Below, piece by piece: positions 40,401 to 43,300 of a stretch of DNA of 64,000 bases. Location of the stretch: the NCBI GenBank assembly GCA_024734495.1, contig JALMQS010000225.1, positions 12,801,573 to 12,865,572 on the forward strand, written 5' to 3'. The position numbers and the translations under genes were made by a program. The notes below the pieces were generated by a model. The model was given only the letters and a program-made list of their open reading frames with translations. It did no database searches and was not told the origin of the DNA. Every line of letters begins with the position of its first letter. The stretch's first letter is position 1. Source of the stretch: Forficula auricularia (lineage: Eukaryota > Arthropoda > Insecta > Dermaptera > Forficulidae).

Positions 40401-41996
40401 GAACTAAATATATCTTTATATTTTTTTAGTTAATAAATACTAGTTTATTGGAGAGAAGAGAATGGGCTAAATTGAAAGTGATTTTCAAAGCGTATAGGGG
40501 TTTTAGGAGTTGGGAGGAAATAACGACAACTGTCGGCATCCCTGGTGTAATGGTCAGAATGTCTGACTGGCAGCCAGGAGGTCTCGGGTTCGATTCCCGG
40601 CCATACACAGTCTTTTTCTGTAAGTATAGGGTCTGGAAACAAAATTAAGTGGGAGATAAATTTAAAAACCTAATTTATCGATCGGAGAATTTACCACTGC
40701 TCGAAGCCCCTAAAAACTTAGTGAATTGGATATTGAATTGTATCTAAGTTTCTGAGATTTGGCTCGTGATCCCGGCTTCTTTCCTTCTATTCTGTTCTTT
40801 TCACGATGGAGGGGCCATCCCATACAGGCCTTTAGGGGAGGCACCTTCTGGTGTATCTCCTTCTCTCATCAATATCATTAAAAAAAACGAATAGATTTCA
40901 GGAACCAAGTTATTTAGGTAGAGCTGATCATATCATAGAAAAAAAATTCGTAAGCCAAGATTCTTGAAAAATATCGGTTTACATTCATTTGTAGGATCTG
41001 GCATTGATTTATGGAATAGTCTGTCTGTTACTACTTGGGATTATAATCCTCTGCCCCCTATGATTAAATCAATTATAAATTTTGTCAAGTCCTAATGTCC
41101 TAGAGTTGTGCAAAATCTTATTTAGTTCTCGCAAGCAGAGATTAGCTGAGGTAGAGAGAGGTCATACCATGCTTGTTAAGGTTTTGACCAGGTTTCCTTA
41201 ACAACTTATGGCAAATGTCGAGATGGCTAATGCGTCGTTTCCTCCTGGTATTGGGTTTTTACGCGGAATTATTAAAATTACGTTTTGTCTTTTGATGGAA
41301 ATCTATGATCATGTTATTTGTAAATGAGCATACATTTCTATTTTTTTTTCTTTTTCTTGTTGGTTAATTTCTTTTAATTGATTTGTATTTATGTTTATTA
41401 ATTTCTGTAATTAATTTGTATTGATGTTTTGTCGACCTAGCCACTGAGGACTTGTGCCTCTAAGCAGGTCGAGTAATAAAGATTTATTTATTTATTTTGT
41501 GAGTGTTTTTAATATTTTTTTTTTGAATTTTTATTTTGGCTCGTGGAACCCCCCCCCCCAGAAATGTACCGCAGAACCCTGGGGTTCCGCGCAACACAGT
41601 TTGAAGACCAGTTCAATAAAGTATAATCTCCCGGATCCCTGGTATCCATTATTAATAATGATTTATTTACCTTAAGCTCGATCGCTTTGGAAAGATCTTC
41701 GTCCTCTTCCAATCTGTTATTTGTATGGGCCATTCTCTCTTCTAAGAAATAAATCCGTAATTTCAGGCTAAAATTTTCATGACTTAACAAATTCAACTGC
41801 TCTTCATATTCTTTCATTGTGCGACCACGGAGTGGCGAAGATTTGCCCGGTGATCGAACGCCCATCGTAACTAGAAACAAAAACAAAACAAAAAATTAAT
41901 TAAATTAATATGGTGGATTTATAAAATATAATTGTACAGACGAAGTTCTTCAGAAGAATTTTTTTCTGAATCACTATTCAGATCACTAGTGGACAT
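2983..41996 (-). CDS. cnn: Centrosomin (Cnn / CDK5RAP2-myomegalin family), 20-exon gene
   Basis: Large centrosomal scaffold protein of the pericentriolar material that recruits and activates gamma-tubulin ring complexes. Coding exons on the minus strand: 41996-41942, 41870-41671, 38454-38281, 32881-32741, 31122-30859, 29514-29254, 26281-25802, 25096-25013, 22566-22405, 20454-19512, 17798-17566, 17490-17302, 15247-15107, 13683-13414, 9968-9729, 8473-8255, 7225-6874, 6786-6638, 6102-5889, 3212-2983. All have AG acceptors and GT donors, and phases agree throughout, giving 1,666 aa. CM1 lies at about residues 36-95 (key run KEYEEQLNLL...LKLRIYFLEERM), coiled coils through most of the protein, a conserved Cnn/CDK5RAP2 helix at about 709-751, a Ser/Pro-rich linker at about 1390-1590, and CM2 at about 1603-1660. 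It is longer than fly Cnn and closer to vertebrate CDK5RAP2. Exon 1 is the least certain; translation could instead start at Met21 in exon 2. Introns are filled with transposable elements. Confidence 0.93.
3290..4120 (+). repeat. Dispersed ~0.8 kb repeat with G-rich core, copy 1
   Basis: Directly repeated at 49190-49880: shared landmarks are TTTTGAGGATGAGAAA, a block with 'atataatctgtgggccactag', a G-rich core, and a terminal hairpin CCGAGC-atc-GCTCGG followed by GGTACT. No ORF of its own. The 3' hairpin followed by a short tail recalls Helitron ends, but I cannot confirm that. Confidence 0.6.
3810..4015 (+). repeat. G-rich low-complexity tract
   Basis: About 200 bp with many GGG/GGGG runs in irregular GGGGTGCGG-like units, strongly strand-asymmetric and able in principle to form G-quadruplexes. 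Lies in intron 19 of cnn, so cnn RNA has the C-rich strand. The open frame across it is compositional only. Confidence 0.7.
4940..5445 (+). mobile_element. Non-LTR retrotransposon 3' remnant
   Basis: Decayed coding tail followed by a 3' UTR ending in repeated AAATAAATAAATAA units at about 5415-5445, typical of LINE 3' ends. A second, shorter tail (GAGGACAATAAATAAAATAA) sits at 4256-4290. Neither keeps an open reverse transcriptase. Confidence 0.5.
5889..6102 (-). CDS. cnn: cnn exon 19
   Basis: 214 nt, ends phase 1. TSSYWVTLSANGGDSTHRG, then low-complexity PRPMSAATPDQLQVP. Predicted disordered linker before CM2. Acceptor TTTTAG, donor GTAAGC. Confidence 0.86.
6103..6637 (-). other. cnn intron 18, no distinct element
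   Basis: AT-rich. About 6435-6490 resembles the inner part of the pogo-like MITE at 20812-21195 (shared run CTCTTGATAATTCGAA), suggesting a remnant. Otherwise I see nothing. Confidence 0.5.
6638..6786 (-). CDS. cnn: cnn exon 18
   Basis: Starts in phase 1. LGDCPSEPVQVPVNSSGSG, then NRLMRQRSDMSDSMSEDQQT, an acidic Ser-rich segment of the kind targeted by mitotic kinases. Donor GTAAGT is a full consensus match. Confidence 0.87.
6874..7225 (-). CDS. cnn: cnn exon 17
   Basis: 352 nt, ends phase 1. Last long coiled coil (ILELEHQKSDLQAQVTELE), then a Ser/Pro/Arg-rich unstructured linker (SPPRRPTRLSPPVSPSGQR) with several SP sites that could be phosphorylated. GC-rich. Acceptor TTTTAG, donor GTATAC. 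Confidence 0.88.
7800..7840 (+). ncRNA. Hammerhead ribozyme motif (antisense to cnn)
   Basis: CUGAAGA at 7805, stem II GGG/CCC around UGAAUAG, GAAA at 7826. Stem I pairs AACUC (7800-7804) with GAGUU (7836-7840), with further pairs after one mismatch; a UU at 7834-7835 fits the UH cleavage dinucleotide, though stem III would be only a few AU pairs. Single copy without a clear mate, in intron 16. Confidence 0.6.
8255..8473 (-). CDS. cnn: cnn exon 16
   Basis: 73 codons, phase 0/0, coiled coil (VHNEKLEKELRRLEENA, LNDKLRLEQQVRQLTGKI). Acceptor TTTGCAG lies in the duplicated boundary sequence described for exon 15. Donor GTAAAT. Confidence 0.9.
9218..9252 (-). ncRNA. Decayed hammerhead core
   Basis: Minus strand keeps CUGAAGA and a GUC, but GAAA has become GAAU and stem II is imperfect. 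Related to the 24612/24787 family; not expected to be active. Confidence 0.4.
9440..9490 (+). repeat. Hairpin terminus copy (CCGAGC-atc-GCTCGG)
   Basis: Matches 4065-4110 and 49845-49880: AACTGAAGCAAAAA, hairpin, then CCAGGTACTTT. Looks like the 3' end of a shared dispersed element. Confidence 0.55.
9729..9968 (-). CDS. cnn: cnn exon 15
   Basis: 80 codons, phase 0/0, highly charged coiled coil (KEEEMQSRQWECIAEAERK). Unusual donor GTTCAT. The sequence across the donor, CAGGTTCATAACGAAAAAT, is repeated with one change across the acceptor of exon 16, which is what fixes this non-consensus donor. Confidence 0.85.
10090..10330 (+). mobile_element. tRNA-derived SINE
   Basis: Starts with a tRNA(Leu/Ser)-like D-arm (A box: TGGCCGAGTGGTTAA at about 10100-10116) and a weaker B box (GGGTTCAGGC at about 10150). 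Followed by a conserved-looking body (GGAAATGGGAAACCACC) and an end reading GGCACTTGAAGAAGAAGAA. The same 3' end occurs at about 35670-35690. No tRNA function expected. Confidence 0.65.
10677..10701 (-). ncRNA. Hammerhead core, sense to cnn, one core base lost
   Basis: Mirror copy of 10739-10764, but it reads GAAU instead of GAAA, so the catalytic core is probably broken. Confidence 0.45.
10739..10764 (+). ncRNA. Hammerhead core
   Basis: CUGAAGA, stem II GGG/CCC with UUGAUAG loop, GAAA at 10760, then an AU hairpin-like stem III. Stem I is weak (3 bp by hand). Confidence 0.5.
11345..11450 (-). mobile_element. ~80-bp mini-element with 12-bp target duplication
   Basis: The flanks repeat TATAAAGATCTT (about 11347-11358 and 11439-11450). 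The insert on the minus strand contains GGTGTTGGTTTATAGTGAAA and ends near AACGGGTTATA, matching the 77-bp insert at 16112-16188 and the partial copy at 3479-3512. Confidence 0.65.
11700..12215. mobile_element. Palindromic MITE, family P, copy 1
   Basis: About 200-bp arms: left 11700-11930, right 12000-12215 (shared TTTAAACAAGATATATAT, ACTACTGCTGGTTGAGGC). Other copies: 29738-30385 (nearly full) and 51640-51940 (partial). No ORF. Confidence 0.75.
12797..12832 (-). ncRNA. Hammerhead core, sense to cnn
   Basis: CUGAUGA, stem II closed by GGC/GCC, GAAAC then GUU (allowed UH). Identical core to its mate at 12961. Stem I is weaker here than in the mate. Confidence 0.6.
12961..12998 (+). ncRNA. 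Hammerhead core, antisense to cnn
   Basis: CUGAUGA at 12961, GGC/GCC stem II, GAAAC at 12989, GUU; stem I pairs GGAA just upstream with UUCC just downstream. Confidence 0.62.
13095..13125 (-). ncRNA. Hammerhead core, sense to cnn
   Basis: CUGAUGA, stem II GAAGAC/GUCUUC with a CAA loop (6 bp), GAAAC-UAAA-GUC. The core is fully conserved. Confidence 0.65.
13251..13286 (+). ncRNA. Hammerhead core, antisense to cnn
   Basis: Mate of 13095-13125: CUGAUGA, GAAGAC/GUCUUC stem II, GAAAC-UAUA-GUC. The C-G pair around UAUA gives the minimal stem III typical of retroelement hammerheads. Stem I is short. Confidence 0.65.
13414..13683 (-). CDS. cnn: cnn exon 14
   Basis: 90 codons, phase 0/0, coiled coil (MQQQISQLEMKIKEKDNE to REEIAERVAQ). 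Acceptor TTCATAG, donor GTAAAG. The fold-back element at 12554-13389 ends only about 25 bp beyond this donor. Confidence 0.9.
14086..14400. mobile_element. Non-autonomous hAT element (315 bp)
   Basis: Terminal inverted repeats CAGTGATGGCGAACC and its complement GGTTCGCCATCACTG. 8-bp target duplication ATATAAGA at 14078-14085 and 14401-14408, exact. No transposase. Inside cnn intron 13. Confidence 0.92.
14466..14495 (-). ncRNA. Hammerhead-like core with poor stem II
   Basis: CUGAUGA and GAAAC are both present at the right spacing on the minus strand, but stem II does not pair well. Its inverted mate is at 14753-14780 (CUGAAGA ... GAAAC). Together they bound a diverged palindrome at about 14440-14810. 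Confidence 0.4.
14753..14780 (+). ncRNA. Hammerhead-like core with poor stem II
   Basis: CUGAAGA then GAAAC, followed by AAAUUGUC that also flanks the mate. Stem II is mismatched, so activity is doubtful. Confidence 0.38.
15107..15247 (-). CDS. cnn: cnn exon 13
   Basis: 47 codons, phase 0/0, coiled coil (LEELQDKNQQLEEKL, LTVRELE). Acceptor ATTTAG, donor GTAAGC. Confidence 0.88.
15785..17152 (+). mobile_element. Truncated non-LTR retrotransposon (reverse transcriptase)
   Basis: 5'-truncated reverse transcriptase of a Jockey/CR1-like LINE: LDISKAFDMVWHKNLLAKL, GVPRGSVISPTLFLIYIND, then after a 77-bp insertion LLNLPSNPVHCYADDST with the YADD catalytic motif at about 16233-16244. The 198-codon frame 16449-17045 encodes the thumb and C-terminal region (LGVTLGSDLSWNDHIS, DQIRPCLEYGSHLWRG). 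An in-frame TAG at about 16327 and the insertion make it a pseudogene. The 3' UTR at 17062-17152 ends in poly(A), and its last 85 bp match the tail of the SINE at 40530-40888. Confidence 0.85.
16112..16188 (+). mobile_element. 77-bp mini-element inside the LINE
   Basis: Flanked by an exact 12-bp duplication TATATCAACGAC (16100-16111 and 16189-16200); removing the insert restores LINE continuity. It contains GGTGTTGGTTTATAGTGAAA, the same leader-like sequence seen at 11345-11450 and 3479-3512 and, diverged, at the start of the fold-back elements at 28606, 38770, 50298, 54265 and 60825. Confidence 0.85.
17302..17490 (-). CDS. cnn: cnn exon 12
   Basis: 63 codons, phase 0/0. HILEEIRYQREKLESFLTHN, then IRAHLEDVCRSIKEGDTT. 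Acceptor TTCTAG, donor GTAATA. Separated from exon 11 by a 75-bp intron. Confidence 0.88.
17566..17798 (-). CDS. cnn: cnn exon 11
   Basis: Begins in phase 1 (GKRLRVDAHEIRRLHNRIR), a run typical of the Cnn family, then LEQLNETLHNELNIFQQF and a polar linker rich in Asn/Thr. Ends phase 0 at donor GTAAGC. A 147-bp mobile insertion sits about 20 bp upstream of its acceptor. Confidence 0.9.
17820..17966. mobile_element. 147-bp hammerhead-family element without the ribozyme core
   Basis: Same ends as 12554-13389 (leader GCCGAGAGTAGCAGAG; end TTTGTTTCTCTTTGTG) but lacking the middle. 12-bp duplication AGGTAAGTATAT at 17808-17819 and 17967-17978. Inserted about 20 bp upstream of the exon 11 acceptor. 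Confidence 0.75.
18333..19214. mobile_element. Non-autonomous hAT element (882 bp)
   Basis: Ends CAGTGGTCCCCAACC and (complement of the right end) CATCGGTTCCCAACC. Exact 8-bp target duplication TAATAAAT at 18325-18332 and 19215-19222. No intact transposase seen. Confidence 0.88.
19512..20454 (-). CDS. cnn: cnn exon 10, largest exon, conserved central region
   Basis: 943 nt, ends in phase 1. Contains the conserved Cnn/CDK5RAP2 helix (LEELSRFLQSLLRNRDRL, then RREMIMLALDKSMELSRRL) at residues about 709-751. In fly Cnn the matching leucine-zipper region helps assemble the scaffold. The C-terminal part is acidic and Ser-rich (SQSESEAWSEPDRN, DQSSCSSEDTAHEI). It is GC-rich compared with the surrounding introns. 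Acceptor CCCCCAG, donor GTAAAT. Confidence 0.93.
20812..21195. mobile_element. pogo/mariner-type MITE (384 bp)
   Basis: Ends CAGTCGAATCTCGATAATTC and the complement-like ...ATTATCGAGAGTCGACCG, flanked by TA on both sides. The interior repeats the TCGATAATTCGAA-like motif. No ORF. Confidence 0.8.
21359..21384 (+). ncRNA. Hammerhead core with one changed base
   Basis: UUGAAGA in place of CUGAAGA, then a perfect GGGC/GCCC stem II and GAAA. The first core base is altered, so activity is uncertain. Mate not detected. Confidence 0.45.
21490..21975 (+). mobile_element. LINE C-terminal fragment and 3' tail
   Basis: Decayed frame reading RHPERNPFFRLCHCYNELA then a stop at about 21830, typical of LINE ORF2 C-termini, followed by a 3' UTR (AGGCTTTTAGCCGTTGAAAA) and AATAAATAAATAATAAA at about 21945-21965. 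Confidence 0.6.
22405..22566 (-). CDS. cnn: cnn exon 9
   Basis: 54 codons, phase 0/0. LKEKAQLLEESQRKLQTQ coiled coil, then INKLDILQHVHSKEDAPEK, which leads into the conserved exon 10 block. Acceptor TTTAG, donor GTACAA. Confidence 0.87.
22862..23867 (+). mobile_element. Truncated LINE reverse transcriptase, second family
   Basis: 218-codon frame (22870-23526) with fingers/palm features: LANGKAPGRDRITGEVLRS, WKTSTTVILYKKGDKENLEN, then YRPITLLPTIYKVFT. Frameshifted after about 23510 (GFRKGFST-like region) and at further points; a downstream frame at 23588-23794 keeps SVRATPF-like pieces. Different family from the LINE at 15785. RTE/Jockey-like; clade not resolved. Confidence 0.8.
23965..24022 (-). 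ncRNA. Hammerhead ribozyme, sense to cnn
   Basis: CUGAUGA (24008-24002), stem II GAGGGC/GCCCUC with AAA loop, GAAAC-UAUA-GUC. Stem I pairs UUGUAAU-a-GA with UCGUUAUAA: 9 bp (two GU wobbles) around one bulged A. All core bases present. Confidence 0.78.
24103..24157 (+). ncRNA. Hammerhead ribozyme, antisense to cnn
   Basis: Mirror of 23965-24022 with the same core (CUGAUGA at 24116, GAAAC at 24139, GUC) and the same stem I pairing. Type I arrangement, with stem I open. Confidence 0.78.
24602..24658 (-). ncRNA. Hammerhead ribozyme, sense to cnn
   Basis: CUGAAGA, stem II GGAGG/CCUCC (5 bp), GAAAC then GUC. Stem I: CCUUUGAAACC with GGUUUGAAAGG, 10 pairs and one G/G mismatch. Stem III is just the self-complementary ACGU, which fits a dimeric hammerhead. 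Confidence 0.75.
24774..24830 (+). ncRNA. Hammerhead ribozyme, antisense to cnn
   Basis: Mate of 24602-24658. Same core and same stem I; stem II uses GU wobbles on one side (GGAGG against UUUCC). Confidence 0.72.
25013..25096 (-). CDS. cnn: cnn exon 8 (28 codons)
   Basis: GLWAELENKNHRLAQL, a short helix in the style of CDK5RAP2/Cnn internal segments. Phase 0 at both ends. Acceptor TTTAG, donor GTAAAC. Too short to stand out as an open frame by itself; found by phase and motif. Confidence 0.85.
25097..25801 (-). other. cnn intron 7, no distinct element
   Basis: AT-rich intron with A/T homopolymers and an (AT)n run near 25710-25732. I see no transposon or RNA gene in it. Confidence 0.5.
25802..26281 (-). 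CDS. cnn: cnn exon 7
   Basis: 160 codons, phase 0/0. A short basic Ser-rich stretch (SRNRRSSASSDEGSSSTR), a possible phosphorylation segment, is followed by the coiled coil EGAEKYAVLEQLKSQQEG and the segment KAEWEKHQREAEMRGVPIPG. Ends DMADEENE. Donor GTACAC, acceptor TTTGTAG. The open frame runs past the donor but loses similarity there. Confidence 0.9.
26345..26600 (+). mobile_element. LINE ORF2 C-terminal scrap
   Basis: Frame reading GKVEGKRRRGRSTARLADQI, then AATAMARNKPRCRAANRK, resembling the basic RTE-type LINE C-terminus (GKR-RGR-R--W). Ends near AAAAAGAGTAAAAAA. Truncated on both sides. Confidence 0.55.
27451..28024. mobile_element. Non-autonomous hAT element (574 bp)
   Basis: Ends CATGGGTGTCCAACC and complement of GGTTGGACAACCCTA; exact 8-bp duplication CTCTAAAA at 27443-27450 and 28025-28032. 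Confidence 0.9.
28271..29201. mobile_element. Non-autonomous hAT element (931 bp) with nested palindrome
   Basis: Perfect 15-bp inverted ends CAGGGCTGTCCAACC / GGTTGGACAGCCCTG. The target duplication is imperfect (CCGTAAAC, ATCTAAAC). The fold-back element at 28606-28850 is inserted inside it. Confidence 0.85.
28606..28850. mobile_element. Fold-back element with degraded hammerhead, leader type 1
   Basis: Target duplication TTCTAGAAYAACAA on both sides (about 28590-28604 and 28842-28856). Leader GGTGTTGGTTCTAGGTGAAA, then arms with GAGCAAGATGCGAAGTAGG and complement. At the centre CUGG...CCCCCGAAU is the remnant of the core. Sister copy: 38770-39035. Confidence 0.72.
29254..29514 (-). CDS. 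cnn: cnn exon 6
   Basis: 87 codons, phase 0/0, continuous coiled coil (VQELCARDRLIEEKQSQID to SRENQRLLDE). Acceptor TTTTAG, donor GTAACT. Confidence 0.9.
29622..30492. mobile_element. pogo/Tigger-like MITE with nested palindrome
   Basis: Ends CAGTAAAACCTCGTTTATCC and complement of GGATAAACGAGGTTCTACT, flanked by TA. The palindromic element at 29738-30385 sits in the interior. Sister copy without insertion: 61770-62089. Confidence 0.85.
29738..30385. mobile_element. Palindromic MITE, family P, copy 2
   Basis: Same arms as 11700-12215 (AAACAAGATATATATATCG, TTGAGGCTATTGGAATC), with a longer middle containing an extra inverted block (GGATTTGTAATCTGAGATG and complement). Confidence 0.75.
30859..31122 (-). 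CDS. cnn: cnn exon 5
   Basis: 88 codons, phase 0/0, strongly heptad-repeated coiled coil (LEAEVRERDSRLADLALELE). Base composition is visibly more GC-rich than exons 3 and 4. Acceptor TTTCAG, donor GTAAAG. Confidence 0.9.
31442..31473 (-). ncRNA. Hammerhead core, sense to cnn
   Basis: CUGAAGA, stem II GUUGU/ACAGC (5 pairs, one GU), GAAAC-GUC. Stem I is weak by hand. Confidence 0.6.
32525..32556 (+). ncRNA. Hammerhead core with blocked cleavage site
   Basis: CUGAAGA, perfect GCUGU/ACAGC stem II, GAAAC, but the cleavage triplet is GUG rather than GUH, so self-cleavage is not expected. Confidence 0.55.
32741..32881 (-). CDS. cnn: cnn exon 4
   Basis: 47 codons, phase 0/0. Contains an interrupted helix (NNPELFANAFDL) followed by EVEHLTKQIEQLKNE coiled coil. 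Acceptor TTTTAG, donor GTAAGA (near consensus). Preceded by the 5.4-kb intron 3, which holds a LINE, mariner, SINE and hAT elements. Confidence 0.88.
33474..33547 (-). mobile_element. tRNA-like sequence (SINE head)
   Basis: Minus strand: 7-bp acceptor CATCCGT/ACGGGTG, 4-bp D stem GCCT/AGGC with A box TGGCCTAGTTGGTAAGG, B box GGGTTCGAATCCCGA. The anticodon arm does not pair normally, and no clean anticodon can be read, so I treat it as a tRNA-derived SINE head or tRNA pseudogene. Confidence 0.6.
33645..33927. mobile_element. Hammerhead fold-back element, decayed
   Basis: Same family as 23880-24211. Duplication AATGAATMATTT at 33633-33644 and 33928-33939. Cores at 33750-33778 (minus: CUGAUGA...GAAAC-UAUA-AUC, stem II broken) and 33827-33862 (plus: CUGAUUA, broken). 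Confidence 0.68.
34112..34521. mobile_element. Non-autonomous hAT element (410 bp)
   Basis: Starts CAGTGGTTCTTAACC, ends with complement CACTTCTTAAAC. Exact 8-bp duplication AAGTAGAG at 34104-34111 and 34522-34529, splitting the older element's CTCTGCTTGATG motif. Confidence 0.9.
34919..35330. mobile_element. Inverted-repeat element containing a LINE tail
   Basis: Ends related to 8767-9656 (AAGATGGTGTCATCTATTAG and complement at 35290). The interior (35010-35130) matches the 3' end of the LINE at 50630-51225 (AAACCAGTCTTAGGACTG, TCAATGATGATGATG). A TCGGGTTCGATTCCCGA block at about 35215 is tRNA B-box-like. Confidence 0.6.
35700..36265 (+). pseudogene. mariner-family transposase remnant split by a SINE
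   Basis: Left piece 35700-35863: LNDALLPWTRKQFGRNHW, then TFQQDAAPSNKARETQ, the second catalytic-Asp region of IS630-Tc1-mariner transposases. Right piece about 36030-36140: QQWPP, stop, STDLSLMDFSIWSIL, with the third catalytic Asp context; then 36140-36265 in a shifted frame: LEIALRREWGKIPSDHI. An in-frame stop, a frameshift and the insertion at about 35865-36025 make it dead. No N-terminus is present. Confidence 0.8.
35865..36025 (-). mobile_element. tRNA-derived SINE inside mariner remnant
   Basis: Minus strand: tRNA-like head GGCAGGCTAGGTGGTAGC (A box) and GGGTTCGAATCC (B box), ending in ATAGTATCGTAAATTGGC. Its 3' end is shared with the SINE at 63725-63880. The poly-C at 36005-36030 marks its 5' side. 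Confidence 0.7.
36490..37020 (+). mobile_element. LINE reverse transcriptase C-terminal fragment
   Basis: Reads YGIIVWGGAYDNATKPLIT, then IQTRLIKKI, and at 36800-36900 YFVAIQYFNKLPNDLKNLS, the typical thumb and C-terminal tail of Jockey/CR1-like LINEs. A C-run at 36780 and frameshifts interrupt it. The 3' UTR runs to about 37020. Confidence 0.65.
37065..37938. mobile_element. Non-autonomous hAT element (874 bp) with nested palindrome
   Basis: Ends CTGGGGTGACCACTAACC and complement CAGAGGTGGCAACAACG. Exact 8-bp duplication CTATATAC at 37057-37064 and 37939-37946. The fold-back element at 37289-37845 is inserted inside. Confidence 0.87.
37289..37845. mobile_element. Inverted-repeat element with GGTGGGGCATAAAGATCT ends
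   Basis: Ends GGGGTGGGGCATAAAGATC and complement at 37820-37845. The interior repeats 'aaattttgtatacat' blocks also found at 44380, 48290, 55010 and 58560. A solo end of the same family lies at 58390-58440. Confidence 0.7.
38281..38454 (-). CDS. cnn: cnn exon 3, end of CM1 and first coiled coil
   Basis: 58 codons, phase 0 at both ends. VETEMLRKDLATKQNLL continues the CM1 region as in other Cnn proteins, then a charged heptad-rich helix (EEEITQLQSRITQL). Acceptor TTTCAG, donor GTATAC. Confidence 0.92.
38770..39035. mobile_element. Fold-back element, leader type 1, sister of 28606
   Basis: 13-bp duplication GCATCCCTAAAAT on both sides. Leader GGTGTTGGTTCTAGGTGAAA. Inner arms contain TTGAGTTTTGAATTCGAT and its complement. 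Centre minus-strand remnant CUGG-AUGGGCUCACCCCC-GAAAU: hammerhead core lost two bases. Confidence 0.78.
39365..39680. repeat. Short inverted-repeat element with C/G runs
   Basis: AAGGGCGGATCCAGG at about 39378 and its complement CCTGGATCCGCCCTT at about 39655 bracket a block with poly-C/poly-G and CT/GT simple repeats. No ORF. Confidence 0.6.
39740..39985. mobile_element. Inverted-repeat element with tRNA B-box-like centre
   Basis: Arms TTTTAGTAGAAATATTTTTA and its near complement; ends share TTTTTAGGACAAATTCT-like sequence, also at 4150-4190. The centre holds CAGGTTCGACTCCTG, a tRNA T-arm-like hairpin. Confidence 0.6.
40530..40888 (+). mobile_element. tRNA-derived SINE with LINE-type 3' tail
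   Basis: Head resembles tRNA-Gly/Glu (A box TGGTGTAATGGTCAG, B box CGGGTTCGATTCCCGG; anticodon arm imperfect). A body follows, and a tail at 40796-40888 that closely matches the 3' UTR of the LINE at 17062-17152 (TTTTCACGATGGAGGGGC, CAGGCCTTTAGGGGA, poly-A). SINEs with LINE tails borrow that LINE's reverse transcriptase. Confidence 0.82.
40890..41485 (+). mobile_element. LINE C-terminal fragment and 3' tail
   Basis: Short decayed frame (LWNSLSVTTWDYNPLPPM, then KSIINFVKS stop), then 3' UTR with GTCGACCTAGCCACTGAGG and terminal AATAAAGATTTATTTATTT at 41475-41490. Confidence 0.6.
41487..41670 (-). other. Short repeat tract in cnn intron 2 next to exon 2
   Basis: Holds a C9 run followed by CAGAACCCTGGGGTTCCGCGC, resembling the end of another dispersed repeat, less than 100 bp from the exon 2 donor. 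Confidence 0.35.
41671..41870 (-). CDS. cnn: cnn exon 2, CM1 motif
   Basis: Encodes SPLRGRTMKEYEEQ followed by LRIYFLEERM, the hallmark of the Cnn_1N / CM1 domain that binds gamma-tubulin ring complexes. This is the diagnostic exon for the family call. Acceptor TTTCTAG, donor GTAAAT. It continues in phase into exon 3, where CM1 is completed (IELK then VETEMLRKDL). Confidence 0.95.
41942..41996 (-). CDS. cnn: cnn exon 1 (putative start exon)
   Basis: Short Ser/Asp/Glu-rich start (MSTSDLNSDSEKNSSEEL). It ends one base into a codon, exactly the phase needed by exon 2 across a 71-bp intron. The donor is GTCTGT, a weak match to consensus. If this exon is wrong, translation begins at the ATG 7 bases into exon 2 and the protein is about 1,646 aa. 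Confidence 0.45.
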
Positions 41997-42581
41997 TTTA
42001 TTTATTTTTTTTTTAAATTGTGTTCTCTTAAAAATAAATTATTTTTTTTAAGTCATAAGCCTAAAAAATAAAAAACACATTCCGAAAGAAAATCTCGAAA
42101 ATGAGGCAATAAAAAAAATAAACAAACGCAAATGTAAATATTAGAAAATGGCCAAATTATATAAACAAAAACGTAAGCAAAGACGCAGTAATGGTAAGTG
42201 GTTTTTGCCACTACGCAATCTCGTGGTCAAAAATATAACTAAGACAAACGGGTAAGCTGTACAGTTACCAATCATGCCGAGGATAATTTTTCAAAATTGA
42301 GATGCCGAAGAATATTTAAAACACTCAATATTGTATAAGATAGTAAACGACAATTTATTAAAAATAAACATACTAATATTTTTTTTTAAATAATTCTTTT
42401 TATAAAATAAATATGACCCGCATTTGTTAGTTTTTATTTTGACCGCCAACCAGAGCTGTTTACCAAAAGGATAAGTATTATTGTCAAAATCCAGCAACCG
42501 ATTGAGGCGCTATTTTTTAGGTGAAACCTAGATATAGAAATGTCATAAATATCCTTTCAAATCTATCTTTATTTCAGTTTT

Positions 42582-42860
42582 TTACTTTACCATACAGGGT
42601 ATGGTCAAGTATTGTAATCGGGGATGAAAAAAGTGTTTTTTTTTGTTTTGTTTTAGAAATATCTCAAAAAGCTGAAACTATTTTGATTAAAAAAATTAGA
42701 CGATACCATGCATTTCGGTCTACAAAAAAGCTCTAATAAGTGAACATCGAAAAAATTATATCTTTCGAGATAATAATTGTATTGTCAAAATGTTTGTTAG
42801 TCTATGCGTTACCAAATATTTGTGGATAAGCATAGTAATTGGCCTACAGATTATGTCTAT
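42582..42860 (+). repeat. Dispersed element fragment (TTTACCATACAGGGTATGG)
   Basis: Same start as 43968-44640 and 48122-48600, with AAAGTGTTTTTTTT and AAATATCTCAAAAA. Truncated at the right, so no inverted end is seen here. Confidence 0.6.
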
Positions 42861-43059
42861 ATATTTATAAGTATGTAAATAAATATCGTATAATAATTTT
42901 TTTAATTAAATAACCATTTTTGAGCTCATCAATAGAAGTGCCAAATTCTAATATTGGAAAATACGTTTGTGGAATTTAAAACTAGATTTTTAATCAATTA
43001 AATTGTCTAACTTTTAATATATATATATATATATAATAATATTTGTAATGATCTATTAG

Positions 43060-43300
43060 TGGAATTTAAAATTAAAAAACCAATTAAAAATTAAAAAGAA
43101 ATTGATTAATAATGTAAATATACATTTTTATCGAGACAACCACCTGTGAATAATTATTTCAATTAACAAAAAAGCCCATCAAAAACAACTTAGCCGAAGA
43201 TGAGACCGTGACAGATCGAATGTCCAATACAAAACCTTCCTAACCAGTGATTTTCATCCAAATCGTTAGAGCCGTTTTCGAGAAACCGATTCTATATCAT
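43060..43300 (-). repeat. Inverted copy of the 8883-9060 repeat
   Basis: Shared TCGATCTGTCACGGTCTCAT (complement here) and the run 'aaatcgttagagccgttttc'. Part of the dispersed family also seen in 3290-4120 and 49190-49880. Confidence 0.6.

Noticed and set aside
40538..40612. tRNA-Gly or tRNA-Glu gene
   Set aside because: Acceptor stem does not pair, and the sequence continues into a SINE body with a LINE tail.
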